From contig JAGGNK010009114.1 of NCBI GenBank assembly GCA_017590115.1, positions 17,691,937 through 17,755,936 of the forward strand: 64,000 nucleotides of DNA. The letters are read 5' to 3'. The notes beneath the pieces are model-generated. The model had not been told where the DNA came from and searched no databases. It saw only the letters and a list, made by a program, of their open reading frames with translations. Positions 27,114 through 40,074 of the stretch are shown here, piece after piece. How positions within the stretch are numbered: the stretch's first letter is position 1; each line of letters opens with the position of its first letter. The translations under genes and the position numbers were made by a program. The stretch comes from Montifringilla adamsi. Lineage: Eukaryota; Chordata; Aves; Passeriformes; Passeridae.

Positions 27114-29013
27114 AGCATAGATTCAAGATTCCTACAGAACTTCAAAGATGCCTGGAGGACCAACTCATTCAGTCATAGGCACTCTCTCCAGCTGTACTTC
27201 TGGGGAACATCACGTGAACTAGAGAAACATTTCCACTTCTAAAATCTGCTGCTCTATCACTTTTAACACCTCTTGCTATCAGCTAAGTGAAGCAAGGCTG
27301 AAGTGTATAACACCATGGCATTTTTCTTCTTGAAACAAAGTTTTGAAGCTGCTTGACAAATTCTAAGGACTTCACAGGAATGTTGCAGGCACCAGTATGA
27401 AAAAAAAAATCTATTTATGTTGGCAACAATTAAAAAAAAATTAAGCAAGTGAGACTATGAAATACAGAGAGAATCACCCATGGTGACATGCCATTCCTCT
27501 GCCCCTCTCGTAACTTCCAGGCTTCAGTCCCACTGACAGGGTTCAACAGAGAAAACAAGCAAAGGCTCAACTTTGCCAAGCCCAGGAATGCAGCACAAAG
27601 GCTTGCTCCACACAGCAAGCTGTGTTGCCACAAGAAGGAAGACCCCAAATATGACAGTACTGCAGTTCCACTCTGCACTTGGGTGTAGTCCTTTACTCAA
27701 GAGAAAGCTGACTCCTACTGCAAGTTATCAAACATATCCCTTCTCCAGCTGCAAAACTCTTAAATCCAATTCAGAATCCCATATGGAAACAAATACTTGC
27801 ACTTCCAACACCCTTCCGAGAACTATCTAAGCACTACTGATATAAATGATGGATTTGTGTCTCCAGATCCAAGTGACAAGACTTTGATTTGTCCTCAGTG
27901 GTGCCCAGGGAGCATCAAGAGGAGCACATAACAGAGATGCAACAGCTCAAAAGACACAGAGAAATGCAGCTACACTGCTCAGCAGCAAACTGGCCTAAGA
28001 CATATTTGTCTCCGATGTTGGCACAAGGGCTGGGCTGGAGATCACATCCCTGCCCTATTAACACTGGCTTGGCACATGATACTTTACTTAACTCTAGCCT
28101 CCTTTACGAAACACTGACTTATGAAGTAAGTCCACATGGGGCAGAGAAATCCATTGGTCAGAACAACCCACACACCTGGGGAGCCTCTGTGCTACTCCAC
28201 CACAGGCTTCCCAGACAACCTGAGCCTGTTATCCTACCTCAGTTTCTCACATCCCTCTCAAGCAGCTGTGCAGGGTATTGGGGAAGGAGGCAGCCTTTCC
28301 CTCCCTCACCAGTATCTTCAGACATATAACATTAAAAATACCTTATGCATAGCCCACACAGGCCTGTAACACACACAATTACATTTTATTTACTCAGAGC
28401 CAGTATCTCTCTGAAGCATTTCTGCAGGATTTGTCTAAATGACCAACGCACCTCTTCGCACAAACTCACAGTTCTGACCCAACTTCCACTGAAAATGCAG
28501 CCAGAAACAAACGAAGCAGAGCACGGCACGTGCACAAAGGGGCCAAGCACAAGGGCTGAACCCACCCAAGCCACACGATGCTTTCGGGAGCGCAGCAGCC
28601 TCCAGCGTTAGCAAAGCCCCGCGCCGCTCGCCGAGCGCGGCCGCACCTCTCTCCCTCTCTCCCTTCGCCGAGCTGTCCGTTCCAGCGGGGACCCTCGCCG
28701 GGACCCCCTGCCCTGACGCGGCCCCGGCACGGCCAGTGCCCGGCGGCCCCAGGGCGGGGGGCCGAGGGGCGGCCCTGCGCCAGGCCCCGGCTGCCCCCGC
28801 ACCCCGGCTGTCCCGCCGGACCGCCCTCCCCAGCCCTTCCCGACCCGCGCCGCTGGGAGAGCCGGCACCGCGCTCCTCCCGGCCGGTGCCGCGGACGGGT
28901 CGGCCCCGCCCCGAACCGCGTTCCCCGCGGTCACCCGGCGGCGGCACCGCACACAAAGCCCCCCGGCCGCGCTTCTCCCCGCGGGCCCCCCGCGGGGCGG
29001 GCGCGGGCGGTAC

Positions 29014-29133
29014 CTGCGGGGCGGGGGCCGGGCGGACGCGCTCCCTTCTCCCTCTCGCGTCTCCCTCCCTCAGTGCCGGCGGCGCGGCGCCGCCCTGCGG
29101 CCGCTGGTACCGCGGTGAGGTCAGCGCGCGCCG
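29014..29133 (-). other. CLASP1: Inferred non-coding first exon of CLASP1
   Basis: On the minus strand a GC-rich purine-rich leader ends at CCGCAG followed by GTACCG, a good donor at 29013. The upstream limit is set only by the NRF-1-like site, so the transcription start is approximate. No start codon in this exon is needed, because the known CLASP1 start lies in the next exon. Confidence 0.5.
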
Positions 29134-29145
29134 TGCGCATGCGCG
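29134..29145. promoter_or_regulatory. NRF-1 binding motif
   Basis: TGCGCATGCGCG is a perfect match to the palindromic NRF-1 consensus GCGCATGCGC. It is typical of core promoters of ubiquitously expressed vertebrate genes and lies where the CLASP1 start should be. Confidence 0.75.
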
Positions 29146-29165
29146 GGAACCGTTACCGCGCGCAC

Positions 29166-29181
29166 GGTCGCCATGGCGACC
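29166..29181. promoter_or_regulatory. Palindromic X-box-like (RFX) motif
   Basis: GGTCGCCATGGCGACC is a perfect 16-bp palindrome. It matches the RFX X-box layout (GTTGCCATGGCAAC) with C/G in place of T/A at two symmetric positions. It also contains the YY1-like core GCCATGGC. It lies about 30 bp upstream of the NRF-1 site relative to CLASP1. Confidence 0.5.
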
Positions 29182-29519
29182 CCGCCCGCCGGGAGCCGGG
29201 CCCGGCAGCGCGGACACGCGTGTGCCCGGGAATGCCACTCCTGTTCCTGGGAATGCCACGGCCCCGTCCCCGCTGACCGGCCTCCAACCCCTGCCGCGCC
29301 CCCGGCTGCTGCTCCGGCCGGGGACAGGCCCAAAGGCTGTGGGAGGAGCCCGCGGGCTGCGTGAGGGCTGCGCGTGCTTTTCTTCGCGGGGCCCGGGAGC
29401 AGCCACGGAAGCACCGGGGGCGGCAGCCTGGACGGAACGCTGCGGGACACCTGTCCCACCTCCCTGCTCCAGCACCGCCGTCCCAGAGCAGGTGGCACGG
29501 CTCTGGAGTCAGGGAAACT

Positions 29520-29830
29520 CCACACTGTCTCTGGACAAGCTGTTCCAGTGCGTGGTCACTGCACAATGAGAAGTTCTTCCTCGTGTTCAGGCGGAAATTC
29601 CTGTGCATCAGTTTCTGCCTGTTGCCTCTTCTGTTGCTGGGCACCACCGAGAGGAGCCTGGATCCATCCTCTTGACACCCCCCTTTAGATATTTATACAC
29701 ATCGGTGAAGTCCTCTGTCATCTCAAGGCGGAACAGCCCAATTCTCTCAGCCTTTTCTCATACCAGAGATGCTCTAGTCTCTTAATGATCTTTGTTGCCC
29801 TCCCACTAGACCCTCTCCATGTCTGTTTTT
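29520..29830 (-). mobile_element. CR1 LINE 3' portion, antisense
   Basis: This is a clear antisense CR1 3' UTR. In order it shows TTCCAGTGCGTGGTCACTG, GAGAAGTTCTTCCTCGTGTT, GCTGGGCACCACCGAGAGGA, TTTAGATATTTATACACATC, CTCAGCCTTTTCTCATA and TCTTAATGATCTTTGTTGCC. These are diagnostic for avian CR1 families. The element is 5' truncated, as usual, and abuts the CLASP1 CpG island. The reading frames overlapping it are not host genes. Confidence 0.92.
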
Positions 29831-29849
29831 TGCAACTTTAGTTTAAAAG

Positions 29850-32800
29850 CTGCATTTAAAAGCAACTACTTCTTTCTCCTTCATGGAAAAATTCGCAGTA
29901 CTCCCACTCTATAACTGAGGTGGGAATGGGAAATAAATGCCCTGTGCAGAAGCTCTTTTCTACCATGTATTTGGCCATCTTGTTCCCTGGGCTCATGACT
30001 GCTGTTCTCCCGTTGGTTGTGGGGAATGAACCTCCATGTCCCCTCAAACCACCACTGCCCTCGTCCTCTGAGCTGTGGAAGGCAGCTGACTCCATAACAC
30101 TGCAGTTCCCAATGAGCACCGAGTCTGAGCCATCACAGTGTGGGAGAGCATATGTGGAACAAAGGATTGATTTTCATTCACAACTTCGTGAAATAATAAC
30201 GCCCTTCTCCTTGGCTCACAGCTCTGGCACAGCAGTGACTTTTGGCAAGCTCCCTCCAAATAATCCAAGATTTTCAGCTTGTTCTTTTTTGCCATCAGTT
30301 GCAGAGCAATGCCTAACTGCTGCTTTGGGTGAAGCCATCGGCACAGCCTGAGCATAGTCTGGAACCGGCTGCACAGATGTCAAGAGAAAGCTGGGGATAT
30401 TAGTGCTTAAAAGGATGCTAGGTCTGAGTAAACTGAAAGCAGGTGATTACAAACCAGCTTTAGAAATTACCATGGTTCTCACCCCCAGGCAGCAGCTAAT
30501 CTCCTGAGAGCCCTAACTGGCTAAGCACTACCCACAGCAGAGATACAACAGCTCTGCCTCAGCACAGCCCCTGCAGAACGTTTCCCCTCCCTGGCTGGGC
30601 ACTTCTGCAAACAGGACTCCTCCAGTGTTTTGTCCTTCTCCTGTTTTGCAGCCTCCCAACAGCAGCTGAGGACAGAGATCGTGGGTACATTAACAAAGGA
30701 CCAATCATCCCACTTTGTCTGGATCTGCTAGAACTACAGGCAAAGTTCTCTCCGAGAGTCTACATAGTTCCTGCTCTGTTCCCAAAATACCTTCACAAAA
30801 TACCTTCCTCATTTTGAAAAAGAAAATGAGATAAAAACGGAATAGTAGTAAGTTAGGTGATAAGCAATAAGTTATTTTGATAAGCAATATTTTGTTTAGT
30901 TTTAGTAAGAAATCAATAACTTTGTATCACACATTTATTATTGCGTGTCTCACATTTGCTGTGAATTTATTCCCTTCAGTATTACAATGAAGAAGCATTT
31001 ACTTTGGAAATCTCTCAAAACTGCCTTCTGATACAATTGTATGTTTGCCCTTTTTTCACAGATTCTTACTTCTGGTGATTCTACATTCACTGTTTGGCAG
31101 CCTAAAGCTTTGTAAAGAAATGCTGAGAAATGCAGCTCGCATAGGTTAAAGTATTTTTTCTCCCCTCCTAGGTAAAACTTCACAGAAAATATGATTTTTA
31201 TTCTCTTTTTTGTTGCAAGACTTCAGGGGACAACAACTGCACAAAACCTAGAAGCTTCCTTGTGCAACTGGCAGATTGTGGGCATGGTCTTTATGCGTTT
31301 TCTTCACATTTTTATTTTAAAGCAGGTAAAGTCTGCACAGAAATAAATTTGTCACATAATCAGCTCTAATATTTGGATTTTTTTTCCTCTTACTACATGG
31401 CTGTTTCCTTGCTCCCTGCAGAGACTTTTAGAACAGTTTATGCCTATATTCAAGACATTGTTCCATGAGCAGCAGCACTAATGATGCCTGGTTTCTCACA
31501 GGTCTGTGTCCTTTGTCCCTCTAATCTGCCTGCTCTCTCAGCAGCCCTACCTTCCTTTGTGTGTCCCGTGCCTCCAAAGGGACACGGTGGCACGGTGGGT
31601 TAGTCCAGGGCTCTATCCCTGTGCAGATGGAAGGGCAGGCCTCCATCACAAGGGATCACACCACGCCCGAGCTCCCTCCTGCCTTCCCCGAGGCTGGCAA
31701 TGATTATTTCTCTCTTCCATTCTCATGAAATTTGAGATTGCTTCCTCCCCCCTAAACACTGAGAAGGGAAAAGGAGGGGGTTAGCCTAACAGCTGACTAG
31801 AAGCAGACAGACAGACTGGTCACATAAGCCTTGTTTTCATTAGGAAAAGAAGTCAAAAATACATTGCAACCTGCAGGTTTTCTTCCAACTTTTTAAAAGT
31901 AGGAGGTGAAAGCATTCTTGTGATTCTTGGCCTTTAGGTTTCTTAACATCAATCTCAGTATTCTTTAATTCTGCTCTCGATTCCGTGGCACAATCCATCA
32001 GCTTTCCCAGGGCCATCACTCTGCATTAGTTCTGGCACATCTGTGACAGAGCTGCACATCCATTGCTTGTGACAGTTCCCAATGGAAACACCGTGAAGGC
32101 ACGGCAGAATACCCCAAGGGCAACCAGATCTAAGCTTCTGGATGGAATCCAGTCTGCAGGGACACCTCGGCTTCTCCAAAGTTATGGTTAGGTAGCAACT
32201 GTGCTATTGCTAAGGAGCCCTTGGGGATTCATCCTGGGATGCAGAGAGGACTCTCTAAATGAAGGAAATTGGAGAAACCACTGGAGGAGCTGCTGCCATC
32301 CCAAGAGACTGCTTGACCAGGCCTTCACTACCAGTGGCTCAGCAGCAGGCATTTGGCAGTACCTTTATCCATAACATACCTAAAAAAGGAACTTTTTACT
32401 ATGCTCTCATTTCTGAAAGATCTCCATTTACTTACCTGTCTCCAAAACAAAGAGACCAGTGCAGTGGAAAAGTCTCCTGAGAGGATACTGTTCCCAGTGA
32501 AGCTGCAGGTATCTCTCTAATCAGTCCACTGCAAAGTACACTGCTCCCTGCTTGCTGAGAAAGGTTGGACACAAGGAGCTGTGTGCAAAACAAAGCACAA
32601 TCCATCTCCAAGGTGAAAAAAGACATGAACTTACGGACATCTGCAGCAAGGGCACAAAAAGCTTTAAGTAAGGGCAAAAAAAAGTCAGAAAGCTTTTTTA
32701 AATATAGAAATGTAAGGATAGTCTAGTTACAAACATTGCTCATTCAAATAAAAACATATCAATAAAATTAGTAGGAAGCAGATGGATGGACTATTTCAGC

Positions 32801-35800
32801 AGAAACACTGACTATACCTGAATGACTTGCTCTTCCCCTTTCCTTTAGGGCCCTTTTGCACAACATCTGCTCAGGAATCTGAGAGCCTGGTGCCTCAGGG
32901 AGAAATGTTTTTATTTATGAATGACAGTATGATGATGTAGCTGCCCTTAACAGCAGAGGACAGCAGTGTCAAAGCCTAGCTGTCCCTGGGTTGCTTTCCT
33001 AGAGTTGAGCACACTGCTATGCAGACTTAGCCACATTTCCTTTATGTGCTGTCCCAACTTGACTGCTTGCATGGCTGAGGGGGAGAACAGCTTCACTTGA
33101 CTCATGTAGCAATGGATCTCTCCCTTTGCCATCTCCTGGCACTTACATCACCTGCACAGCCTTGTGCCATGCTGAGGAGAAGGCTGGACTGCTGCTGGCA
33201 CAAATACCATGGGCCAACATGAGGCAAAGTCCAAGTACCCAACTTGAGAGTGCAGCTGATCCTCCTCTGGCACAGGGCCCCTGTGTGACTCAGCTCTTCT
33301 ACACTCACTTACCTGGGAAACAGGGAATAAACTCCTCTTCCATGCTGCATGAGAACAACACTTGAGACAGGGAAAGCACAAGTACTTCAGATCAATGTGA
33401 AATTTAATAATTCCTCGTTCTTCCCTTTGCACATGGCAGTTGCCACAGCCCCAGATCTGAGCACTTTCAGCTCACACAATGTGCTCCCGCACCGCTATCT
33501 TTAATTGGCACTTTCCTGCCAAGCCTCAGCATTTTGCATCGGACTTTTTCCACGTGAGAGCTGCCACGAACAAAGCATCCCACTGACCCACTTAACTCCC
33601 ACGTGAAGGCACATGAAGCTTCGCTTCAGCCACCAAACAGAAAAGAAAACACAAGAGCAGAAGGTTTTGATTAAAGGGAAATGAGCAAATGGCTTCAAGG
33701 CCCATGGAGTGCACACTGGCTCGTCTACGTGTGCTCACTGCTTGCGGACATTTGGCCACCCAAGGAGAAACATCCTGTACAAAGCAGGTAGTCCTCAGGC
33801 AGTGTGAATTGGGTTGGATTCGAGATTTCCCGTTGGCAGGAAGGTCCTGTGAGCCATGCGACATCCCCACAGGCTTCTTCCCCTGACCTGGAGTGACTGC
33901 CTCCAGGAAGGCAGGCAATGGTTCATTCTCCCTGACCAAACATCAAGGAAGGTACCAATTAGTGTTAATTGTGGCGTTCTTTGTTTTGTGACCAGAGCAT
34001 GAGCTGAAACCTCCCAAAACTGAACACAGTTTTCCATGCTTTCTGAGCTGTGCTAGATTTAATGCAGTAGCCTGGAAGATCAGCTCTGGCCTTACCAAGG
34101 CACGGGCACCAGGTCTTATATTTGCATCAGAGACTGTATTTTTCCTGGCTGCCCTCAGGGCATGTTTGACATTTACAGGTCAAACTAGACTCCTATTTTG
34201 TCTTGCACTTAAGTGACATTTCACCCCCATTTCCGCTTCCCTCATTGTTTCCCAGTTACACTGTTTCGAATGGATTTACCTCTTCCTGTGCTTGTTCTCT
34301 GTAGTCATCTGCTGATACTATTTTATCTTTTTTCCACCATCCAAACACAATTATGCTCATATCTCCTTTTTTTTTTTTTTTTTTTTTAAATACTTGCACA
34401 TTGCACGTGCACATACCTTACCAGCATGGGCTCTTTCAATATTTGAAAAACATTTCCTTTTATCCTCACCCAAATATTAAGCCAACTGGAAAGTGACACA
34501 TCAAGGTTAGGAATGCAGTCTGCTCCTGACAAGGAAAAAATGCTGAGCTTTGCAATAAAGGCTAAATGGATTAAGATCCTTTTTAAAGATTAGGTCACCC
34601 TTCACCCCAAATGCAGATTTCTACTGAAATTAATGGAAGCTCTTACAGAATGCAGTGGGAGGGCTGACATTGAATGGCAACACAGCAAACATACACTGGC
34701 AGCCCACCCAATCCCAAGTGTCCAAATCACTAACTCCAAATGAGTCTTAACTAGCAACTGGTTGATTCTGTACTATATATTAACAGGCAGGATTTAATCT
34801 TGTAAAATTATGAGCTGATGGAGGAAAAAAGATGAGGTAGTAGTTCTCAGGATAAAAGCTTAGGCTGTGATTCATCTGATGGAGCTGCACTGACATTACA
34901 CCAACAGACACATATGCCTTGGGAGAATCCATAGTGCCTCTGGAGCTAGACCTTTGCACATGCACAGCTCCTGCCAGACCAGTCACAAAGCTCCAGCAGT
35001 TCCAACCTGGAATTTGTTTTTAAGGATACAGTTCAATAGAACACACTGTAAGCACTGCCCTGTTAATAAACCACAAACAGCATGTCTTTGTGTGGGATAG
35101 CTGAAGGAAAACTTTATAGATTTGTCTTACATTCCCTCTGCCACCACCTCTGGGCAGATGAACCCATCCCTCTTCTAATAGGCAGACCTGTAAATGCAGC
35201 CCAGCACCTGAAAATCACACCAAGGCCCTTCCAGCTCTCACATCAACAGAAATAAAAATAGTGCAGGTGACAAAGCAGCTTTGCTGCTGCAGCTGCACAG
35301 CTGGCACAGACCCTGCTCTCTCCCCACTGCACGGCTGCCTTGTGTGAGAAACAGTAACTGAGCAAACACAGCAGAGAGGCAAGTCCTGCCTTCACCCTCA
35401 AAATGCTGCAATGCTCTCAGCCTTATGAGGCCACCCTGACAGAAGCAGCTCTACTTCCCTGCTTGTTTTAAAGAAACCAGTACACCAGCAAACTGGGAGT
35501 TTGTGCAAGCCCTTGTGGGAAACTGGCAGCAATGCCTCACTGCAGAGCAAGCAGCCTGATTTCCACATCTGCACCTGCTCACCAAGACTCCTCTCAGTCC
35601 ACACTGGAAAAACACACAGAAAAGAACAGGGCTTTCCAAAATCACTATCATAAAAATGAGATTTGTTTCTTTCCTTCCTGTTCTTTAAAAAAACAAATTT
35701 CAAATCCAGGCCAAGCCCCAGTCTCCATGTGATGGATCAAATGCACAGACAGGGAAAGGAAGCGAGCCCAGTGCCTGTGGCTCACTGCAGGCCCCACATC

Positions 35801-38800
35801 GCTGTCCCAAAGTCCCTCAGAGTTAGTCCTCACAGTTCTGCCTCTCTTCAACAACACATTTGAGGACTATCATAAACCAGCATTTTCTTCCCTGAACAGA
35901 GCCAAGACTTGTGTAGGAGCTTCTCTGCAGCTTTTCCTTTCCCAGCACAGGAGAACAACATGGTTACTGGCCACAGACACGCAGGTGTGTAACTACTCCA
36001 AGCCTCCCAGGACAGCCAAGATCTCTGTTCCTGCCATATGTTTAATTAATGCTGGGTGTCAGAAGTGATGAGAGGCCTTGCTGCACCCTGCATGGAAGAA
36101 AATGTTTCACTTTAGGAAATCTCACTCACACAGTTAACCATTTCCTCAGCTTGCTCTGACAGCTGCTGCCCTTGGGCAGGGAGGGATGTGCCTGCATTAG
36201 CAGTGCCAGCAGCAGCCTGACACACAGAATGGCCTCCCCACTGTTTCAGCAGCACCCTGGGGTGGTCCCCAGCATATCTCTGGCTAAGAAATGCAGATTA
36301 TTGCTGCTTAGAGTTAGACATTTCAAGAATCTGTGAGTTAGATGGAAAAGTCAGGAGACAAGGATGTATTTGAACAGCATCTTGGACAATGAAGGAGTCT
36401 AGTCCAAGAGGATTTGTGGATATTCCTGGAAAACACATAATGGAGATCACATTCACTGTACTCTGTTACCTGCTTGCCCAGCTTTCACCTGCAGCACCCT
36501 GCCCAGGCAGGGATGTGCACAGCACCTCACACAGCACAGCCCAGCCCAGCCGGCTCCATCACACTGCAAAGTGAGAGCCAAGCTCCCCAGCACTCTGAAG
36601 GAAAAGTTGGGAGAGGGGAATTTGCTGGAGCTCCTCTCTGCCTCACTGGTTAGTCGGAGAGGAGAGCATGTCACCCCTCAGAGCCATGCCTAAATCCTCC
36701 CTTGCACCATGAGCCATTTGCAGACAGGTTTTAACTTCGCTCCCCAGGGCTGCAGCCATTTCCAAAGCCAGCTATGCAAGCAAACAGGCTCGGTACTGGC
36801 AAGAGCAAGTGTCACTTGCCCAGCCTGCTCTCCTCCTTCACTTGGCTCATGAGCAAGTACCAGCACTTGGGCTGTGATGGCAGCACATTCCTAATGCTCC
36901 ATGCAGCCTGGGCACCCCACAGCACATCCAACAGGCAAAATAAGTAGTAGGAAAACATAAAACTGCATCTTTAATTTTGAGCCATCTAACCCTGCCACAT
37001 TCACCAGTATCTTTGTCTTGAGAGGTGAGCATTGCCTTCATCATTCCTTCCTTCCCTCTATCTTGCAGCCAATTCTGCTTTTCTCCCCCACCTCTCCACC
37101 CCCCATTCTTCTTTTACTTCCAGTATTTCTTGTGCCAGGAAATGGTGAGCACTCTTAAACCCTGCTCCCTCCTCCAAAACAGAGAAATTGTAATAAATGA
37201 GTGCAAATTAGCAGCTTGGCTAGCACCTAAGTTTCTCAGGCTCACAAACAGTAATACATACATGAGTGTTCAGCAAAACAGCTCTACAAAGTCACTCATA
37301 ACTGAAAGGCAGAGAACTTGCAAGTCATGCCTTGAAACCACAGCCCCAACACTCCCAGCATCCCAGTAAAAACAACTTGAGGCCTGCCCTAAAATCAGTG
37401 GCCAGGAGGTTTGTATTTGTCCAAGATGAACAAACAAATTACTGGAGAAATGAGAAATAAAAATCAGTGCAGAGACTGGGGCATAACTCATGACACAGCA
37501 CATCTGTCCACTTGCTACAGAAACTATGTTTGGCAAGTATCAGGTGTCTGAATTTCTGCTTACGTACATCTCCCTGGACAGTAGTGTATTAATAACACAG
37601 GCAGCCTAAAAACAGAAACTATCACCAAGAAAAGCTGCCTTCTGCTGAGAGCTCCTTGCTGTAGCCTGGGTATTGTTGTGCTTTCCTCAAACAACACAGA
37701 ATTTTGCTTCCTTGCTGTTCAGAGTTGCCATCTAAGCTGATCTCAATTGAAGGAAGATGAACAAACAAAAGGAAGGGAAAGGAAAATTACAGCAGGAAGC
37801 AACCCTTATTGTGAGCAGTTTTCTTGAACGTCTTCCCATCAAGGCTCGCATTGCTATGTAACTCTGGAGAGCCAGCAGCAGCCAGGGGTTTAGCTTAAAG
37901 GCACAAACCTTTCCAAGAGACTTCCAGAAGCCAAAGTCCCTCATGCAGGGGACATGCAGGAGCTCATGCAGCCAGGCAGGACAGCCCTGGCACTGCAAGC
38001 AGCACGAGAAGCCACTGAGTCAAACGTGGAAGAAAGCAGCAAGTGGACACAGGCAGAGGCAGAACACTGGGCACAGAGAGGAGCACAGCAACAGCAGCAC
38101 AGTGGGAATGAAACCAATTCCATGTTCAAAATGCAGGCCAAGGCATTGGAATGGGAAGCACAGGAATGGAGATGCTCAGGCTCTGGGGAATGTGGAACTG
38201 CGCCTGAGAAGTTACCCTGGATTAACTAAGTTTTCTAAAGAGCAGCCTAGGAAGGAGCATTTGTGGCAGCACCACAGAAATGGGCATTTTTGGCTAAGAT
38301 CAGTATCAGGTTTCTCATGTATTCTCAAGCCATGTTAGAGACGTGAGTCACACCAGTGCAGCCACTCACTCCTCACTGCCTGGAGAGGCTTTCCTTACAA
38401 ACGCGCGACATTTCCCAGGAACCCTTGTGCTGCGGCAGGGCCACACAGCTGAGCCGTGCTGCCCCCCGGTGTCAGGAGATTCAGCTCCCAGCAGGAGGAA
38501 CGCAGCCACATTTCTACTTCACCCTGACTCAACAGCCATCTTTATGTGCCCAACACAAAGTCAGGAACATGGATTTCAAAAGAAAACTGTCTATTCTGGG
38601 AAGATGCATTTTGCTTCTTCTCTGCTGCTCTCTGCTGTATGATGTCAAGGTAGAAGTTTTTCAGAGCTGCACATCAGATACAGATAAGCATTTCTGCCAA
38701 CCATTGTGGTGGTCATGTATCTCAAACCTCAACTGAGCCTGTACTTCCCATCGGTTTGGGGTGCAAGCAATGCCTGTTTCCCATCAAACAACACACAGGA

Positions 38801-39700
38801 AAGGAAGCCTGCAGATGTACACAGCAACAATTCCATTAGAAGACGAGGACTGTCCCTGACCACTGGGCTGGTGAAGAGATTCCCCTGGCCTGCCCAAGAT
38901 GACAAGCATTTCATATGAAGATATGAAGATGCACTCATCCAAGTGTTTCCTCAAGAAAGGAGAATGACCTAATCTGAGTCACCTAGACAATGTCATTATG
39001 ATCCCATGATTATTCCAGTGATCAAGCCAGATAGATCAGAGTCAGCAAGGCCAATGATTTAGATTAATTTTTCTCTGCCAAGACTTCAACTAAAGTAGAC
39101 AAGGAATTAGTGCCAGCCACCTACCTAGCTTGTTATTATCACTTGGGCTTTCCTCTAAAATCTTCTGCCAAGCCTGACCAGCAGCCAACAGCATTAGAGT
39201 GTTTAAGACAACAAAAGATAAAGGCTAAGTATGTGCACAGAACCCAATCTGGGATTTCTACACATCTCAGACTTGCATTAAATTCCAAATTCTAACTGCA
39301 CAAACTGCCTGTTCAAGCAGGACTGGATACCTGCCATCTGCAATGCCAAGCTAGTTGGAACTAGAATGAATGTTAGTGCATTACAAAAAGCTACACTCAA
39401 TTCTCTGAACTCATACTACTGTTGACAAAAACCTGCCTTTTCACTCCTGGTTATTACAATGTTTCAATGTGCTTATCAACCCCTGGAGCAGAAAACACCC
39501 TTGGTTTCATGCAAGCTGTGAAACTAAAATGCAGTGACAAAGGACAAGAGAACTGCCAGCAGAACTCAAGACTGCCCTGATTATTGGTGCATCTTCTCAA
39601 GAGCCTCAATGGCTGCAAATATGTGAGAACTTTCACAAAACACAAACATTCAGTTAAACAGAAGAACCATTGCCAAGAGCAAAGAAAGTTGAAAAATGGT
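29850..39700. other. Intergenic region between CLASP1 and NIFK
   Basis: This is about 10 kb of AT-rich sequence with no coding exon, RNA gene or full repeat that I can support on either strand. It holds a 21-nt T run (34367-34387) and scattered short open frames without family resemblance or consistent splice signals. Lineage-specific enhancers or a non-coding RNA cannot be excluded by eye. Confidence 0.55.
34367..34387. repeat. Poly(T) run, 21 nt
   Basis: Uninterrupted T homopolymer on the plus strand. No adjacent retrotransposon body is recognisable. Confidence 0.95.
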
Positions 39701-39706
39701 AATTTT

Positions 39707-39712
39707 TTTAAT
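39707..39712 (-). promoter_or_regulatory. NIFK: Candidate NIFK polyadenylation signal (ATTAAA)
   Basis: This is the first AATAAA or ATTAAA hexamer that I find on the minus strand after the NIFK stop codon, about 360 nt downstream. It would give a short 3' UTR. The cleavage site is not defined. Confidence 0.4.
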
Positions 39713-40074
39713 AAGCTGTCATTAATTATAAATTTAAGATACAGTTGCTTGCATTAGCAAACTCTGAAGGGACAGCCTCACATTTTCTTTCCATTTCCAA
39801 ACAGTGAGCACTAGAAATGAGTTTTAAAATTAACTGAAGATTCTGGACTACTGCAGCTGTGTCACAGCACAGGCACTTGTGAGCACAAAGTCAAGAATAT
39901 CTTGTATGTTCTTGATGACTAAACCAGAGGGACAGGATTTGTGAACAGAGTCCTTGCCTAAGAAAGCCTGATACAGCCTAGGCAGGATGAACCAAGCCAG
40001 GGGAGCAGACCCAGTAGAAGCTCCACCTCAACAGTTTTTAAGTTGAGAAAAATATGGCTATAGCCACAAAAATT

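Larger units (their letters stand above)
17372..29013 (-). other. CLASP1: CLASP1 intron 1
   Basis: This is about 11.6 kb between the inferred non-coding first exon and the first coding exon. I see no conserved coding exon or RNA gene in it. It holds two short direct repeats (24861, 27080), a possible ancient CR1 remnant near 26.7 kb, and the 3' flank of the CpG island from about 28.6 kb. Confidence 0.6.
28600..29480. promoter_or_regulatory. CLASP1: CpG island and promoter of CLASP1
   Basis: This roughly 0.9 kb block is very GC-rich with dense CpG, in contrast to the AT-rich flanks. It sits upstream of the CLASP1 first coding exon in the direction expected for the promoter. It contains a perfect NRF-1-type site (29134-29145), a palindromic X-box-like site (29166-29181) and a strong minus-strand donor (29013). 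Long open frames on both strands here are a by-product of the scarcity of AT-rich stop codons and look like no real protein. Confidence 0.85.

Noticed and set aside
1..29013. U4atac snRNA gene, which in human lies within CLASP1
   Set aside because: I looked for its 5' end and Sm-site region in these introns and saw no match. It probably lies further into the gene, to the left of the window.
28435..29569. Long open frames (up to 346 codons) on both strands of the CLASP1 CpG island
   Set aside because: Composition is extreme Ala/Arg/Gly/Pro with no domain, frames overlap on both strands, and part runs into the antisense CR1. This is the expected result of high GC.
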